NCBI GenBank assembly: GCA_049999805.1
Contig: JBNGIO010006370.1
Coordinates: forward strand, 373,212 to 437,211
DNA from: Folioceros fuciformis
Lineage: Eukaryota; Anthocerotophyta; Anthocerotopsida; Anthocerotales
Direction of reading: 5' to 3'
DNA: 64,000 bases
Shown here: one piece after another, positions 50,489-62,900 of the stretch
Layout: every line of letters starts with the position of its first letter
How positions within the stretch are numbered: the stretch's first letter is position 1
Position numbers and translations under genes: made by a program
The notes under the pieces: generated by a model
The model's input: the letters and a program-made list of their open reading frames with translations, nothing else
Database searches by the model: none
What the model was told of the DNA's origin: nothing

Positions 50489-53207
50489 ATGATCATGCCG
50501 GACTGGACACGGATAAGCAGGATGCGTGTTGCCGAGTCGCGGGCATCGTTGGCCTGGACGCTGGTTTGTAATGAGCGGCTTGTTATTGAACTCACGCTCG
50601 ACTGCGTACGTTTGTGGTTTGGAGGTCCCCGCAGTGGATGCGCCGGCGGGTATGTAGCGCTGGCGGACGCAAGCCCGCCTCAAAGTGCGGGTCCAGAACA
50701 ACAGCTGAAGGAGGAGAAGAGGAAAGAAACGCTAGTGGTTCTAGGGACGGGTTGGGGGGGTATCAGTTTTATCAAGGGGTTGGATACCAGTTTGTATGAT
50801 GTGTACATTATTTCACCTCGGAATTATTTTGTTTTCACTCCTCTGTTGCCAAGTGTGACAACTGGAACAGTTGAAGCGCGTAGTATAACAGAGCCAATCC
50901 GACGGCTCGTTTACAAGGTGAAAATGAGTTTTGCTGCTACTTGGAATTGTTGGTGGTTTTGGAATGTTTGTGTCTAATGCGTGGGCCGAATTATGGTTTG
51001 AGCAGAAACAAAAAGAGGTCACCTTTCTGGAATCTGAGTGCGTGAAGATCGATGCGGAGAATAAGGCTGTCATCTGCGAGGACACCACTGACATTAAGAT
51101 CAAGGGGAAAGACCACTTTGCTCTAGCTTATGACCATCTGGTTATCGCTGTCGGGGCTGAGGCTAACACTTTTGGGACACCCGGCGTTAAAGAGTACTGC
51201 CATTTTCTCAAGGTAGTTTTCGCGTTTTATTTACCGACGCTGAATGCAGCCTTGGCTCTGAGCTGCAAGGATTCCATTCACAGCTCTTTCCTTCATATAC
51301 GGCTGGTTTAGGATGCAGGAGATTGAAGACGCTGAGAAAATCCACCAAGACATTGTGGACTGTTTTGAGAGTGCATGCCTACCTGGTCTAGCCAAGGAGG
51401 ACAAGGAAAAGTTGTTACATTTTGTCATTGTTGGTGGTGGTCCAACTGGGGTGGAGTTTGCTGCGGAGTTGCATGATCTTATACATGAAGATTTAGTCAG
51501 ATATTATCCAGAGGTGAAGGAGTTTGTCAAGATCACGCTTGTCCAATCTGGTGATCACATACTCAATACGTGAGTCCGCACTGGTGCATTGACTGCTTTG
51601 CTCTCTGTGTTCATTAGTTCTAAGTATGAATCCCTGCTAGATGCATTTTCTATAGGGGAGCCTAACAATGCACCCTTTGGTACCGATCATGTGGCCTGTG
51701 TGCAGGTTTGATGAAAGAATTAGTAACTTTGCGGAGGGAAAATTCAGGAGAGACGGTGTGGATGTGAAGACAGCTTGTCGTGTCCTGGCGGTCAGTGAGA
51801 CTGATTTCAAGTTTGTGGAGAAAGCTACTGGAGAGATTCGTAGTGTGCCATATGGACTGGTGGTGTGGTCAACGGGAATCGGGACTCGACCAGTTATTGC
51901 CGACTTCATGGAGCAGATTGGCCAGGTGCATTCTGCTGTCATTTCACCTTATCAGGACGTGTCCTTTTCCTGTTCTGGGTCAAGTGTTTCGATCGGGTTT
52001 ATCATTACTGGAATAACATGGGTATTCTCGTTTTCAACCTTTAGCATGATAGGCGTGCCTTGGCAACGGATGAGTGGTTACGAGTGAAAGGGTGCCAGGG
52101 TGCCTTCGCAATCGGTGACTGTGCCACTGTCGAACATCGGAAGATTGCGGTTTGTCTTCGCAACTGTCTTGCATATTTTTTGCTGCGTGTTGAAGGCAAT
52201 TGTTGGTCCATGGGTCTCTCTGGCTTGCAAGGAAGCTGAATGATGATCTTCTTGCAGGAAGACATTTCTGTCCTTTTCGGATTGGCTGATACGGACGGGG
52301 ACGGTTTTCTGGACTTGAATGAATTCCGTGAAGTTGTGAACAAAATTCGGTCCAGGTACCCTCAGATTGACGTCTACTTGAAGCGCCAGCACTTGAAGAG
52401 CATAGTTGATCTGCTGGATGGCGCTGTTGAAGATCGGAAGGAGGATTCCGTGAAGCTGGACATAGCGGCCTTCAAGAAAGCCCTTTGTCATGCAGACTCT
52501 CAAATGAGAGCCCTTCCAGCCACTGCCCAGGTCGACGGCTGTGCGGATTTTCGCAGTCTCTTGTATCTGTTTATGGCACGCGCTGCCGTGTTTAAACTTC
52601 CCTGTCTACTTGTGTCTTTTGTCCCTTCAGGTGGCAGCTCAACAGGGTGACTACTTGGCCAATGTTTTCAATCACATGGGCAAAGTAGGCGCAGCACCAG
52701 AGGGTCCAATGAGGATCAGAGGCTCAGGGCGGCATCGCTTTCAGCCTTTCCAGTACGTAACCCACTACTTGTGCAATACAGCGGCGGTCAGTCTTGAGCA
52801 GGCTTGGAAACGTCGTCCAATGACACCATGACAAAATTGTGTTGTCTACGCAGGTACAGGCATTTGGGACAATTTGCTCCACTTGGAGGGGAGCAGGCGG
52901 CTGCCGAACTTCCTGGAGACTGGGTTTCTATTGGTCGGAGCACTCAGTGGCTCTGGTACTCTGTATATCTGAGGTGAGACGCTCGTCCATGGCCTGCGGT
53001 GCGATTTCACCTGGCAAGTGGACCTGTCACGTTGGATACTCACTGGCTCTGGAGATGACTCATTTGTCTGTTCGGAGCTAGACATCAGTCACCTTGTTGT
53101 TGGTCGTTATGATTTGCAGCAAGCAGGTCAGCTGGCGAACGAAGTGCCTTGTGTTGTTTGACTGGACCAAGCGATGCATTTTTGGGAGGGATTCAAGTCG
53201 CGTGTGA
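50489..53207 (+). CDS. Type II NAD(P)H dehydrogenase, external calcium-binding NDB type, 9 exons
   Basis: Exons end or start at 50489-50917, 51006-51212, 51319-51569, 51706-51925, 52045-52149, 52258-52530, 52631-52752, 52854-52973 and 53120-53207, in phase throughout. The first dinucleotide fold is VVLGTGWGG (FAD) with YIISPRNYFVFTPLLPSVTTGT; the second is FVIVGGGPTGVEFAAEL (NAD(P)H). FAIGDCAT follows. An EF-hand loop DTDGDGFLDLNEF is inserted in exon 6, the mark of calcium-regulated NDB enzymes on the outer face of the inner mitochondrial membrane. The end YLSKQVSWRTKCLVLFDW, then FGRDSS, is the typical membrane anchor. It oxidises cytosolic NAD(P)H to feed ubiquinone without pumping protons. 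The start is uncertain: ATG at 50489 is the first in the long frame, but an upstream exon from 50395 is conceivable. Confidence 0.88.
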
Positions 53208-53374
53208 GTTAGCCATGGAAGCAAGTATGTAAGGCATCGGGTAACGTGAGATAGCACCTGCCTTGTTCGGACTGGACACCTGACCTGTCTCCTACAACGG
53301 GAAGGAAACCTGCACACGGGCAGAGGCGATAACCTTCCAGCAGGTCTCAGTCATCGAGCAGGGGTGTGCGAACG

Positions 53375-56300
53375 TCAGGACAGATGATGTGCCATTTTCG
53401 CCGATAGCGTCTCGAGCAATGCGTACACTTTGTCCCGGTCATGATGGTTGTCGTCTCCAGCTCTGAACAAATACACCTTGTCCCGACACTCGATCCAACT
53501 TTGGCCCGGCTGTTTCCAAGCACCTGCGTTCAGTCTCTGTCGCTCGATTGCCTCTGCCTCATGGAACATGTGGGCATGCGCGTAGATCGTGGACATGAGC
53601 ATGTAGGGCGCGCTCTGTCTTGCATCCAGCTTCACAGCACCTTCGAAGGCGAGTCTACCAAACTCGACGTTTCCATGCTTTCGACACGCTCCGAGCAGAG
53701 ACAGCCAAAGCGCAAGATTGGGCTCCACCCGCATCTGCAAGAGTAAAGATTCCACTTGCTCGAACTTCCCTGCACGCCCTAGGATATCGATGATGCTCAC
53801 GTAATGCTGTGCGGAACAAGTGACGCTGTGATCCACCCGCATGGCGTTGAAGAAGACAACGCCCTCACGCACCAGACCAGCATGACTGCAGGCAGCAAGA
53901 ATCGAAAGAAACGTTAATCCGTCCGGCTTCATCCCTGCTTCTTGCATGCCCTCATACAACGCTAAGCTCATCTTGCTGTCTCCTTGCCGAGCGTATCCAG
54001 CGATCAAAGCATTCCAGGACACCAAGTCTCGATCGGGCAACGAGTCGAACACAGCCCGGGCATCCACCATGCTCCCACATTTGCCGTACGCGTGAACAAG
54101 GCAGTTCCCTAACCCTAAGCCAAAGCGGCATTGCAGATCGGAGTTCCTTAAATCGGAATGAATTCGTCTGCACAAGCTGAGGGCCCCGGAATTGCTGCAC
54201 GCTTTCAGGATGCACACAAACGTAGCCTCGTCCGGTTTCACACCTGCTTGCTGCAGACGTTCATAAAGTTGGAAAGCGTGCGTTCCTTGCTCCTGCTGAG
54301 CGTATCCCATGATTAGGGCATTCCATGAAACTACGTCGGGCTGGACCATGGTGTCGAAGATGTGTTGTGCTTCCTCGATGCATCCACACGTTGCATACAT
54401 GTCCACCAATGTGTTACCGACGAAGGGATCAGATTCGTAACCTGCTCGGACAAGGTCGGCATGTATGGCTTTACCCTTCTGGGCCGAACATACTTTGTAT
54501 GTCTGCCCGCCTGAGAAGATGGCTGTTTCTGCGTCTGCCAGGCTGCTGCATGCTTTGAGCAGGCTGACGAACGTGCGATCGTTCGGCCTGACGCTGTGCT
54601 CAAGCATTTGAGCATAGAGCTGCAAAGCCTGGTCACCCTCTTCCTTCTGAGCATATGCAGAGATGATGGCGTTCCATGTAACCACGCTCCGGTTGGGCAT
54701 GGAATCGAACAGGGAGCGAGCCAGGACCGTGCTGCCACATTTGCCGTAAGTGTGGATAAGTGAGTTTGCAACACTGACTCTCCACTGGAGTCCTCTGTCA
54801 GTGATGTCTTTGTGGACTTGGGCACACATTTCCAGGTCTCCGGCATTGCTGCAAGCTTTTAAGAGGCAAAGATATGTGGCTTCGTCAGGGTTCACTTGAA
54901 AAGTTTGCATTTGCATATACAGTAGCCAAGCCTCCTGATCCTGCTTTTGGCTTGCATAACCTGCGATCATCGCATTCCATGTAACCACATTGCGTATGAA
55001 GAGCTTGTCGAATACGAACTTCGCATCCACAACGCTCCCGCACTTCCCATACACATGCACCAGAGTACTGCCCACAAACGTGTCAGATGCATGACCGCTT
55101 CGCACAGCTGCAGCATGAATTGCCTTTGCTCTTTGTAGGGCGTTCAGTTTCAACTCTTGGCCATCCAAAGGAATACCCTCTTCCTTGCCTGCGAAGCTGC
55201 TACATGCTTGCAGCAGGCTCACAAAGGTTCGATCATTAGGACTCACACCATCCCTTTTCATCTGGGCAAAGAGTTTCAGAGCCTGGTCACCCTGTCCTTG
55301 CTGGGCATATCCAGCAACCATGGCATTCCATGACACCACACTGGCTTGTGCCGAAGTAACAAAGACCTGCTGGGCATCCGTGATGCCTCCACAGCTTGCG
55401 TACATATGTATAAGGGCACTGATCACAAGCTCGTCACATTCATAGCCACTGCTTATGATCTGACAGTGTATGGCCTTACCCACACCTAGAGCCGCTACTT
55501 TCATCGACTGACCACTGATTACTGTGTCGTTCTCCAGGGCTGCCAGGCCACCACATGCTCTAAGAACACTCACAAATGTTCGGTCATTTGGCCTTACTCT
55601 TGAATCCAGCATTTGGAAATAGAGTTGCATTGCCTTCGCGAACAGATCATGTTGAGCATATCCCCTGATCATGGAATTCCACAATACGGTGTCCCTTGTA
55701 GATAAGCTTTCAAAAACATGCTGCGCATCCACCAAGGCCCCGCATCTTAGATACGCACCAATAAGAGCTGTGCCCACAAACAAGTCAGAGTCATACCCGT
55801 ACCTCACAAGTGCTGCATGAACTTTCCTACCCATGTCGAGATCTGCCAAGCTGCCACAGGCTTGAAGTGTGCTAACAAACGTCTGGCTGTGTGGCTCCAC
55901 GCCTGCTGCTTGCATTTGACAGTAGTGTCTGATAGCATTCTGTCCTTGTCCAGCTTTACTGTAGCCTGAGATAATAGCTGTCCAACATGATGCAGACCTA
56001 TGTGGTAATTGATTGAATACTTCGATTGCATCTGAGAGGCTCCCCCTTTGGATCAGCATGTTGACCACAGATTCTCCCAAACTGCTGTCCAATGGACATC
56101 CATTCTTGCACATGAGACTACACACTTGTTTGGCCTCCACCGTGGCTCTGCTCTTGATACAAGTCTCCAGAAGGGAGCGATAAATGTGCAGCGGGGCTGC
56201 AATACCCTGTTGGTCCATGTGACACAGCATATTCAATGCCTTCTCCACCCTTCCCTCGATGCATAAGCTCTCTAACCCGGGAGCAGTCTCACTAATGGCG

Positions 56301-56401
56301 TTTGCTGCCATGACCCCAGAGCTTTCAGCACCATATGGCCACCTTTGGTGACCATTCCCAACTGGAACAATCGGCCTTAGCATTTCACATTTTGGGACCA
56401 T
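53375..56401 (-). CDS. PPR-PLS protein, E1/E2 class, no DYW domain
   Basis: A frame of 1008 residues from the ATG at 56401; the frame stays open ~22 codons further upstream without an ATG, so a 5' exon is possible. The array mixes L/S/P repeats (VVSWNAMVAGYAQQGQGD, VHVYGKCGSVVDAKFVF, FVSLLQACSS). Several L repeats carry an unusual insert of ~17 residues before the next helix (e.g. around NDTVISGQSMKVAALGVGKAIH, and EEGIPLDGQELKLNALQRAKAIH). E1/E2 end with PG box KQPGQSWIE (~963) and VYLFRAGDDNHHDRDKVYALLETL, without a DYW domain. Predicted organellar RNA-binding factor for editing or processing. Distinct from the other two PPR-E genes in sequence. Confidence 0.85.
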   Translation of the reverse strand: MVPKCEMLRPIVPVGNGHQRWPYGAESSGVMAANAISETAPGLESLCIEGRVEKALNMLCHMDQQGIAAPLHIYRSLLETCIKSRATVEAKQVCSLMCKNGCPLDSSLGESVVNMLIQRGSLSDAIEVFNQLPHRSASCWTAIISGYSKAGQGQNAIRHYCQMQAAGVEPHSQTFVSTLQACGSLADLDMGRKVHAALVRYGYDSDLFVGTALIGAYLRCGALVDAQHVFESLSTRDTVLWNSMIRGYAQHDLFAKAMQLYFQMLDSRVRPNDRTFVSVLRACGGLAALENDTVISGQSMKVAALGVGKAIHCQIISSGYECDELVISALIHMYASCGGITDAQQVFVTSAQASVVSWNAMVAGYAQQGQGDQALKLFAQMKRDGVSPNDRTFVSLLQACSSFAGKEEGIPLDGQELKLNALQRAKAIHAAAVRSGHASDTFVGSTLVHVYGKCGSVVDAKFVFDKLFIRNVVTWNAMIAGYASQKQDQEAWLLYMQMQTFQVNPDEATYLCLLKACSNAGDLEMCAQVHKDITDRGLQWRVSVANSLIHTYGKCGSTVLARSLFDSMPNRSVVTWNAIISAYAQKEEGDQALQLYAQMLEHSVRPNDRTFVSLLKACSSLADAETAIFSGGQTYKVCSAQKGKAIHADLVRAGYESDPFVGNTLVDMYATCGCIEEAQHIFDTMVQPDVVSWNALIMGYAQQEQGTHAFQLYERLQQAGVKPDEATFVCILKACSNSGALSLCRRIHSDLRNSDLQCRFGLGLGNCLVHAYGKCGSMVDARAVFDSLPDRDLVSWNALIAGYARQGDSKMSLALYEGMQEAGMKPDGLTFLSILAACSHAGLVREGVVFFNAMRVDHSVTCSAQHYVSIIDILGRAGKFEQVESLLLQMRVEPNLALWLSLLGACRKHGNVEFGRLAFEGAVKLDARQSAPYMLMSTIYAHAHMFHEAEAIERQRLNAGAWKQPGQSWIECRDKVYLFRAGDDNHHDRDKVYALLETLSAKMAHHLS

Positions 56402-56467
56402 CTCGTCTTGACAGGCGTGTTCACAAGGCGCACCTGATTCTGTTGCATTAGGGACTGGCGGAGGCAA

Positions 56468-56969
56468 ACAAGAGTCACGTTGCTGCTAAAACGACCCCTT
56501 TGAAGATTACTCGCTTTCAAGACGCTTCTTCTTGGTTAGCATCGGCATGCGCAGTTCACGTGCACAGCACCAAAGCCGTCGACTTTATACTCGCCACGCT
56601 GCTCCAGATGGTGACGTTGCATGCGGGACTCTTTTGAAAAAGAGTCCACTGAAAGGAGAATCACCCCAGATGCAATTACATGTACTGGGTTGTGCATTTG
56701 GCCGGGTGAAGGCCACGTCATGCATCATAGGGGAGATGCCTAGCACGAATTCTACTTGCATCAGGAGGCAAGTGGAGGACAAGGGAAAACGCTGAGGCTC
56801 AAGCTGTTGATTTACTCCGAGCCTTGAGTTGAAGCACTGGATGGTTGCGCGAATTCCAGACCTCAGACAAACCAAGACAAGGACGAGTGATTTGGACCGC
56901 AGTGGATCATTACGTGACAAAAAATCCTACACCGCTCCAGATTCCTGACTCTGGCTAGAAATTGCACAC
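56468..56969. other. Region between PPR-E and CFAP65-like genes
   Basis: About 0.5 kb. Both flanking genes are on the minus strand, so this holds the 3' end of the CFAP65-like gene and the promoter or leader of the PPR-E gene. I looked for a PDF-like motif in minus-strand frames here and saw none. Confidence 0.4.
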
Positions 56970-59900
56970 CTATTGATTATGCTCGTAGATCTCCTTGACA
57001 AGATTGAAGAGTGTTCCCTCAAGCAGAAAATCAACCATTTCTAATGTATCCAGGCTAGAGATCGGATCATCAGTGTGGACCCGACCGTATTTGCTCCACG
57101 GTACTATCCGACCAGAACTAGATGGAGAAGCAGCAAGTGGGGAGGAAGTCAGATTTCCAGATTCTGCTTTGTCCAGTCTGTGGACCAACTGCTCAATAAC
57201 AACGTGTTTAGCCCCGGCCTTGTCATCGCTTGGTTTGACAAAAGAAGGATGAAGTTTAGGTGATTGGGGTGTCCCTCCACCAGCAGGAACCCGTGCCTCA
57301 GGCTTTGTTACTTTCAAGCTGTCAACAGGGTCCTGTGATGGTGCACTCAAATTAGGCCTTGCTTTAAGCTCCTCATTGAACATCTGCATATGGGGGTCAA
57401 TGTTGTCAAATCCCGGCTCCAACATTTCCTTCTCCAACGATTCCTGAAGCAACTCCAGCAAGCATTTCTGCACCAGCTCATCTCGGAGCTGAATAGGAGT
57501 TTGTTCTGGAGCATCTGCAGTAGCATTTGTCAGCTTCTCGTCTGAAGTTCTGTGAAACTGGTCCTTGATGAAGATTTCAGCGGCCACGGTAAGGTAGAGC
57601 ACACTCTGCAGAGACAGGGCACCACTATAGGTTTGCTCCCTGCTGGCTTCCGACAGCTCGAGCTGTTCCCTTGCCATGATTCTCTCAGCTAGCAGAGGAA
57701 GCCTACGCGCTGCATTCTCTGTCAACGCCACCAGGGATGATTTCCGAGCGAAGGCCTTGTTGTAGGAATTGCTGCCTAGCCTCTTCCAGTTATTCACAAA
57801 GATCTCCTCCTTCGGCTCCTCTATCACCTTTGGCTCAGCAATTATCTCCGGTGGCACCAGCTCAATGTCACAGCGGAGAGTGGTCTGGAAGACTTGTGCA
57901 CGCACACCAGCCCCGAAGATGACCTTACAAACGCAGGAATGCCCGGGCTCCAAAACGCCGGAGGAGGGCACCACAGAAAACTCACCATACACCATGGCCT
58001 CTGTGGCCATATTGTTATGCCAGAAAAAGGCAATCCGTTCCTCCTGCAGCAGGTTCTTCACGGCCACCAGCTTTCTGTTCCAGGATAGCTCCTCTATTCT
58101 ACCAAAATTGATGAACTCGGTGGATAGCTTTGCACTGTCACCTGGCCACTCGAAGGTGGTGTTCTCAGACAATTTCGGTTGATTTCTCTCTAGGGGGCAT
58201 GGGCAATCTTCACCAGCATGATATCCTATTGCCTTTAAGAAAATCAAACCTGCTTCATGTCCTTCGACCGTGACAGGAATTCTGGCTTCATACAAAATGG
58301 CTTCAACAGGCCGAAAGAGGAAGTTGAGTAGAATGAACTCCCTGGCAGGAATGGACCCAGCAGGGTTGAGACAAGACAGAACTTGGAACCCCCAGTTTTG
58401 CTCCTCCAGGTCATCCAATGGACTCAAGTCCAGGGTGTAGCATATGTCAGAGTCACCGTTATTCCGGAGTTCCACAGTTTGCAAGGGAGGATCATTGTCC
58501 CCAAGGACCACTGGCTGAAGATAATGAATATCAGCTGGGGCGATGGCATGGCTGTATTTCGCACTCTCCCAAGTCCAGACGGGAGGTGGGTTTGGCAAGG
58601 TCTTTCCAGAGAGATTTATCGGTGTGGTCCGACCATCATTTACTTCCAGAAGAATCGGCAGAATATGTGTTCCCTCCTTGCTATGCTTGTAAGTGAGCTT
58701 AATGAACTGGACGTCTCCAGGCTTCAGTCGGCCCTCACGTGGCTCCACTTCGAATAACCTGTTCATCTTCGCATCCAGAAACGCTGTCTCCTCTGGGCTT
58801 GGATCGCCTTCTCTCACCCAGTTTTCGGTGTCCGCCTCCCTATCGTTCCAGATCCTCACTTTCCAAATTGCTGGGAGCCCACCCTGACATTTCACTGCGA
58901 AGTGGACTGTTGTATGCTTTGATCCCTTGCTCCGAGCACCAAACTCCAGAATAAATGGTGTCATTGTAGTCAGTATTGCACCCATACAAAACAGAGATTT
59001 TCCTTTCACTTTGTCCGTCGACAAGATGTGATTCAAGGTGCTGACTCGGATCTCTCTCCATAGCTGAGCTCCGCTCATATCCTCACTTTTCACACCCACG
59101 ATCTTGAGTGCAGGGTACCTCGCAATGGCATCGATGGAGAAGCAAGAGTCAAAGTCAACAGAATCAGTTTGGGCTTCATAGTTCCTTTCAATGCGAGGAA
59201 TCCCTGGGATTGCAGGTAAAATTTCATAGGAGTCTGGAAAGGATGCCGTGCAGACCATTTCTATGGAGAAGGTGATGGGTTCTATGGTTTTCACTGTGAT
59301 GACCACTGGCTGGAAGGACCTGGCAGGAATGAAGGCGCTTGGAGTGTCAAAAATAATGCAGACTAGATTTTCTATTGACTCCTCCTCAGGGCTTCTCAAT
59401 TTAAGCTCATACTGGAGCCCTCCTTCACTGGGGTTGTAGAGGCTCACAGTTACCTTCTTCTCAATACCCACCACGATGATCCCGAGATCCACGACCTCGG
59501 GTCGGATTCGTATCGTGTCCACAATTCCTTCTCCGTGAGCTACCAGTTTGATGGTGTCAAAATACTCTGTGCTTGGCATGGTCTGCAGAGCGATAGCATT
59601 GTTCGCATAGTACGCTTTTTCTGTGCAAGCTGCTGTAAGACATGTGACGTTACATGTGTAGTGTTTCTTCTTGTGTGGAGAAAATGAGCAGTTCAAATAT
59701 ATCTTTTCCTTCCCACGGATCAACCCCGAAGGATTGTCCATAGCAAATATGTCTTTGTACTTGGGAGGAATGTCCCACTGATATTGAGAAGCAATACCAG
59801 AAGTGTTATACATGACGAATGTTTGAAGAACTCTGGTTCCAACACTCGTTGGTTTGAAGCACATGCAAGAGTCATCTTCAACCTTGACCTGGCCATTTCA

Positions 59901-62900
59901 TCAAGCTTCCGCAAGTCAGATCGACAGACAATATCCAGGTGTGCCACAAACATCAGCGCTCTTTTTTGATGCAGTCAAGGTGAATGATGGCAAGCCGAAA
60001 GGGAAATTTGACTGTGCTGAGTGGAACACCTTAGGTAAATGGCTGCTTGCAGTAAGTGACACCACCAGAAAGTCCCGTACGGCATTGTTGAATACGCACG
60101 TCACCTTATTCTGGTAGACCTTCGCTATCTTTGACTCGAATTTAAAAGTTATTATTCGGAGACTATCTCCTGGAATGACGCCTTCACTGGGCACCAAGGA
60201 AAACTCTGGAAGAAGTTCACCGCAGTTGAACGCAAATCTGAGAGCACCCAGCCCACCACCCTCCGTAAGCCTAGCGGGAATTATCAATATCTGATCATTC
60301 GCAACGAATCAAAAGGTCACAGAAGTCGTCCAATGCATTTCAACCACGGGCATCTTCAGCCTTACACATGACGCAGATTGTGGAGGAGCACTGACACATC
60401 ATAATTACAAGTAGTACCTCAGAGGAATTTTGGCTTTGTTGTAAAGTGTTGTGTTCTGGTAGACAGGATGGTTCACCAGCACACCGCGGAAGAAGACATG
60501 CTCGGGGTGAAAGCTGACCCCCAAAGGTACAAACTCTTGTGACCTGAAATGAAAGCTGTGCCCAGATGCTTGCACACATCCTGACCAAGGTGGTGAAATT
60601 GCACACTGCTTGGCACCCAAATCACAGTTGTCATACACTAGGACGGTCAACAGCTTTGAATAATAAGCATTCGTATCGATTGGTGCAAAAGTGGCACTGA
60701 ATGTGAATGCGGCACCCATAGGTATGTCAGCTCGGCGAGGAAAAACTTGAAAGACAGGATCGTTTTCTTCGGGTTTGGGTTGCATTGGTGCACCATAGAC
60801 TTTGATCACAGGGAACTGCTTAAGTCGCGGTGGTATATCCTCTGGAGGTGTCTCCACGAGCCAAAGACAAGTCAATAGAGTATCAGAATTATTGGTCAAA
60901 GTGATATGCTTCACTTCTGACATTTCCCCAGATGATCCAGCTCCGAAGTCCAAGTGTGATACGTCAATTGTTACTGGCTCCCAGTCCACCATCCTCCCAA
61001 GAAAGAGCTCTTCCCACACTGCCTGTGCGGAGTCCTCTTTCCCGAGGTGAATTTGCTTGTGCTTCAATACAAGGCCTTTGTTATTGCCAAGTATCATATT
61101 TGTATCAAGAGACGCAAAGTCACCAGGACCTGGCATTTCATCTGTCAACACATAACTGTTCTGACGGACTTTTTTAGAGGGTTCCAGCACGTTTTGGACG
61201 TATGTATTGGAGCATCGAGGACCGACGTCCCTGAAGCTTATGGTCGACTTCCTTTCTAGATCCAAGGCTACCTTCACTTGCCTCATTCCGTCATCCTCTG
61301 TGATATCAACCCTTTTTATATGTGGCAAGATCAATGCATGCCCAACGTTGATCAAGTCAGTGCCAAGGCTACATAAATTGCCCCAACTCACACGTGCCAC
61401 AGGTCGGGGTTTTTTAGGCGCATGTGCTGTTTCGACCAAATCATCTTTATCCTGATCCTCAAACTGGATAGCCTCAAGCTGGTGGGCTATGGCCGTCTTC
61501 ACATAGGCTCTGTGCTGATCAACATGGTATTGCATGAGTGTCGGCTGCCTTAATGTTTCTTTGAAGCAGGTCCCAATAAAGTCGCAGTAAAGTGGGTAGT
61601 TGTCCTGCACCACACAGAAGACTCGCTGATAGTAGTTCCTAGCCTCGATTGGTTTAAAGTGAATTGTGACTGTGGTAGGTCGCTTAGCGCGAATAGTGCC
61701 CCTGTCAGTCACAAACTCAAAAACTACACCACCCTCTGGTACAAATTGAAAGTTGACAGGCACATCTGATTGATTGTCCAATGTAATAGCACGTGCAACA
61801 GTATCCCCAAGCTCCAAGCTGCCAAAATCCATGGAAAACGTGGAAATCGTCACGGCAGGTCGAGCAGCAGTGCCCGAGCAGGTGAAACAAACACGACTAG
61901 TTGTATTAACAACAATCTCAAATTGCTCTAGGGAGAAGGTGCCGGCACATACAGGAGTGTAACATACCTGCGGAGACCCACGAAGGCCATATAAGTCAAA
62001 CACAACTACTGGCTTCTTGAAAATGAATGGTCTTCATACACATTCTTCTTGTCAAAGAGAGAGCGGAAAAGTAAAAGTATAAGGACTGATCAATGCCTGT
62101 TTAACACACCTTGAGAGTAATGCATGAAGTTGGCCCAATGGTTCCCTCAGTAGGATGTATAGAGAACACAGAGCTAGCACCAAACTGGTCATCATTTTCA
62201 GCTCTACGAACCCAGAACATTGCCGAAACAATGGATGTATTTGTGACCACCATTTGCATGTCCTTGGACGAGTTAACAAGCACGTGTCCAAAGACGAGGG
62301 CACCTGGTGAGAGCGAGAGAACGGGAAATTTTCCAATCCCTGTCATCCTCACCTCTGTCGTCGAGCCCACTGATGTTGTAACGAAAGCCTGGATGATGAA
62401 TTCTAAGTGAGATACAATGTTCAGTATTTGCTGAATCCATCAAGTAGATCGCAAGTCTGCAGGTATCAAGACGAGAGACATGATTGACCGCCGTGGAACT
62501 GGCCTGTTGCAACGATTACAGAGAGAAGCATCTAGTGAAACATCCTGGTGGAGCTGACAGTTGGTGTTAACCTTGGAGACGTACGCAGAGGCATCCTTTG
62601 GGTTAAATCTGCAAACTAGACTGGTAGAGTCTTTGGGCAGTATGGTTCCAGCCTCTGGAATCATGTGAAACGGAAGCTTCACATTCCATTGATAGGCCAC
62701 AGGCACGTCCCCATTGTTGGTAACTTGATATTTCTTGTCCGTAAACTCGTTCACAGTGCAGTAGCCAAAGTCGAAAGCCTTTGGAAAGCCGAGGTCAATT
62801 TGAGGAAGCGAACCCTTCAGTATAAGAGTCCACTTCCACTGCCAAAACGACCACCCTCAGAGGAGTTTCTACAACTCTGGCCGTCGTATCAAAGGCTCGA

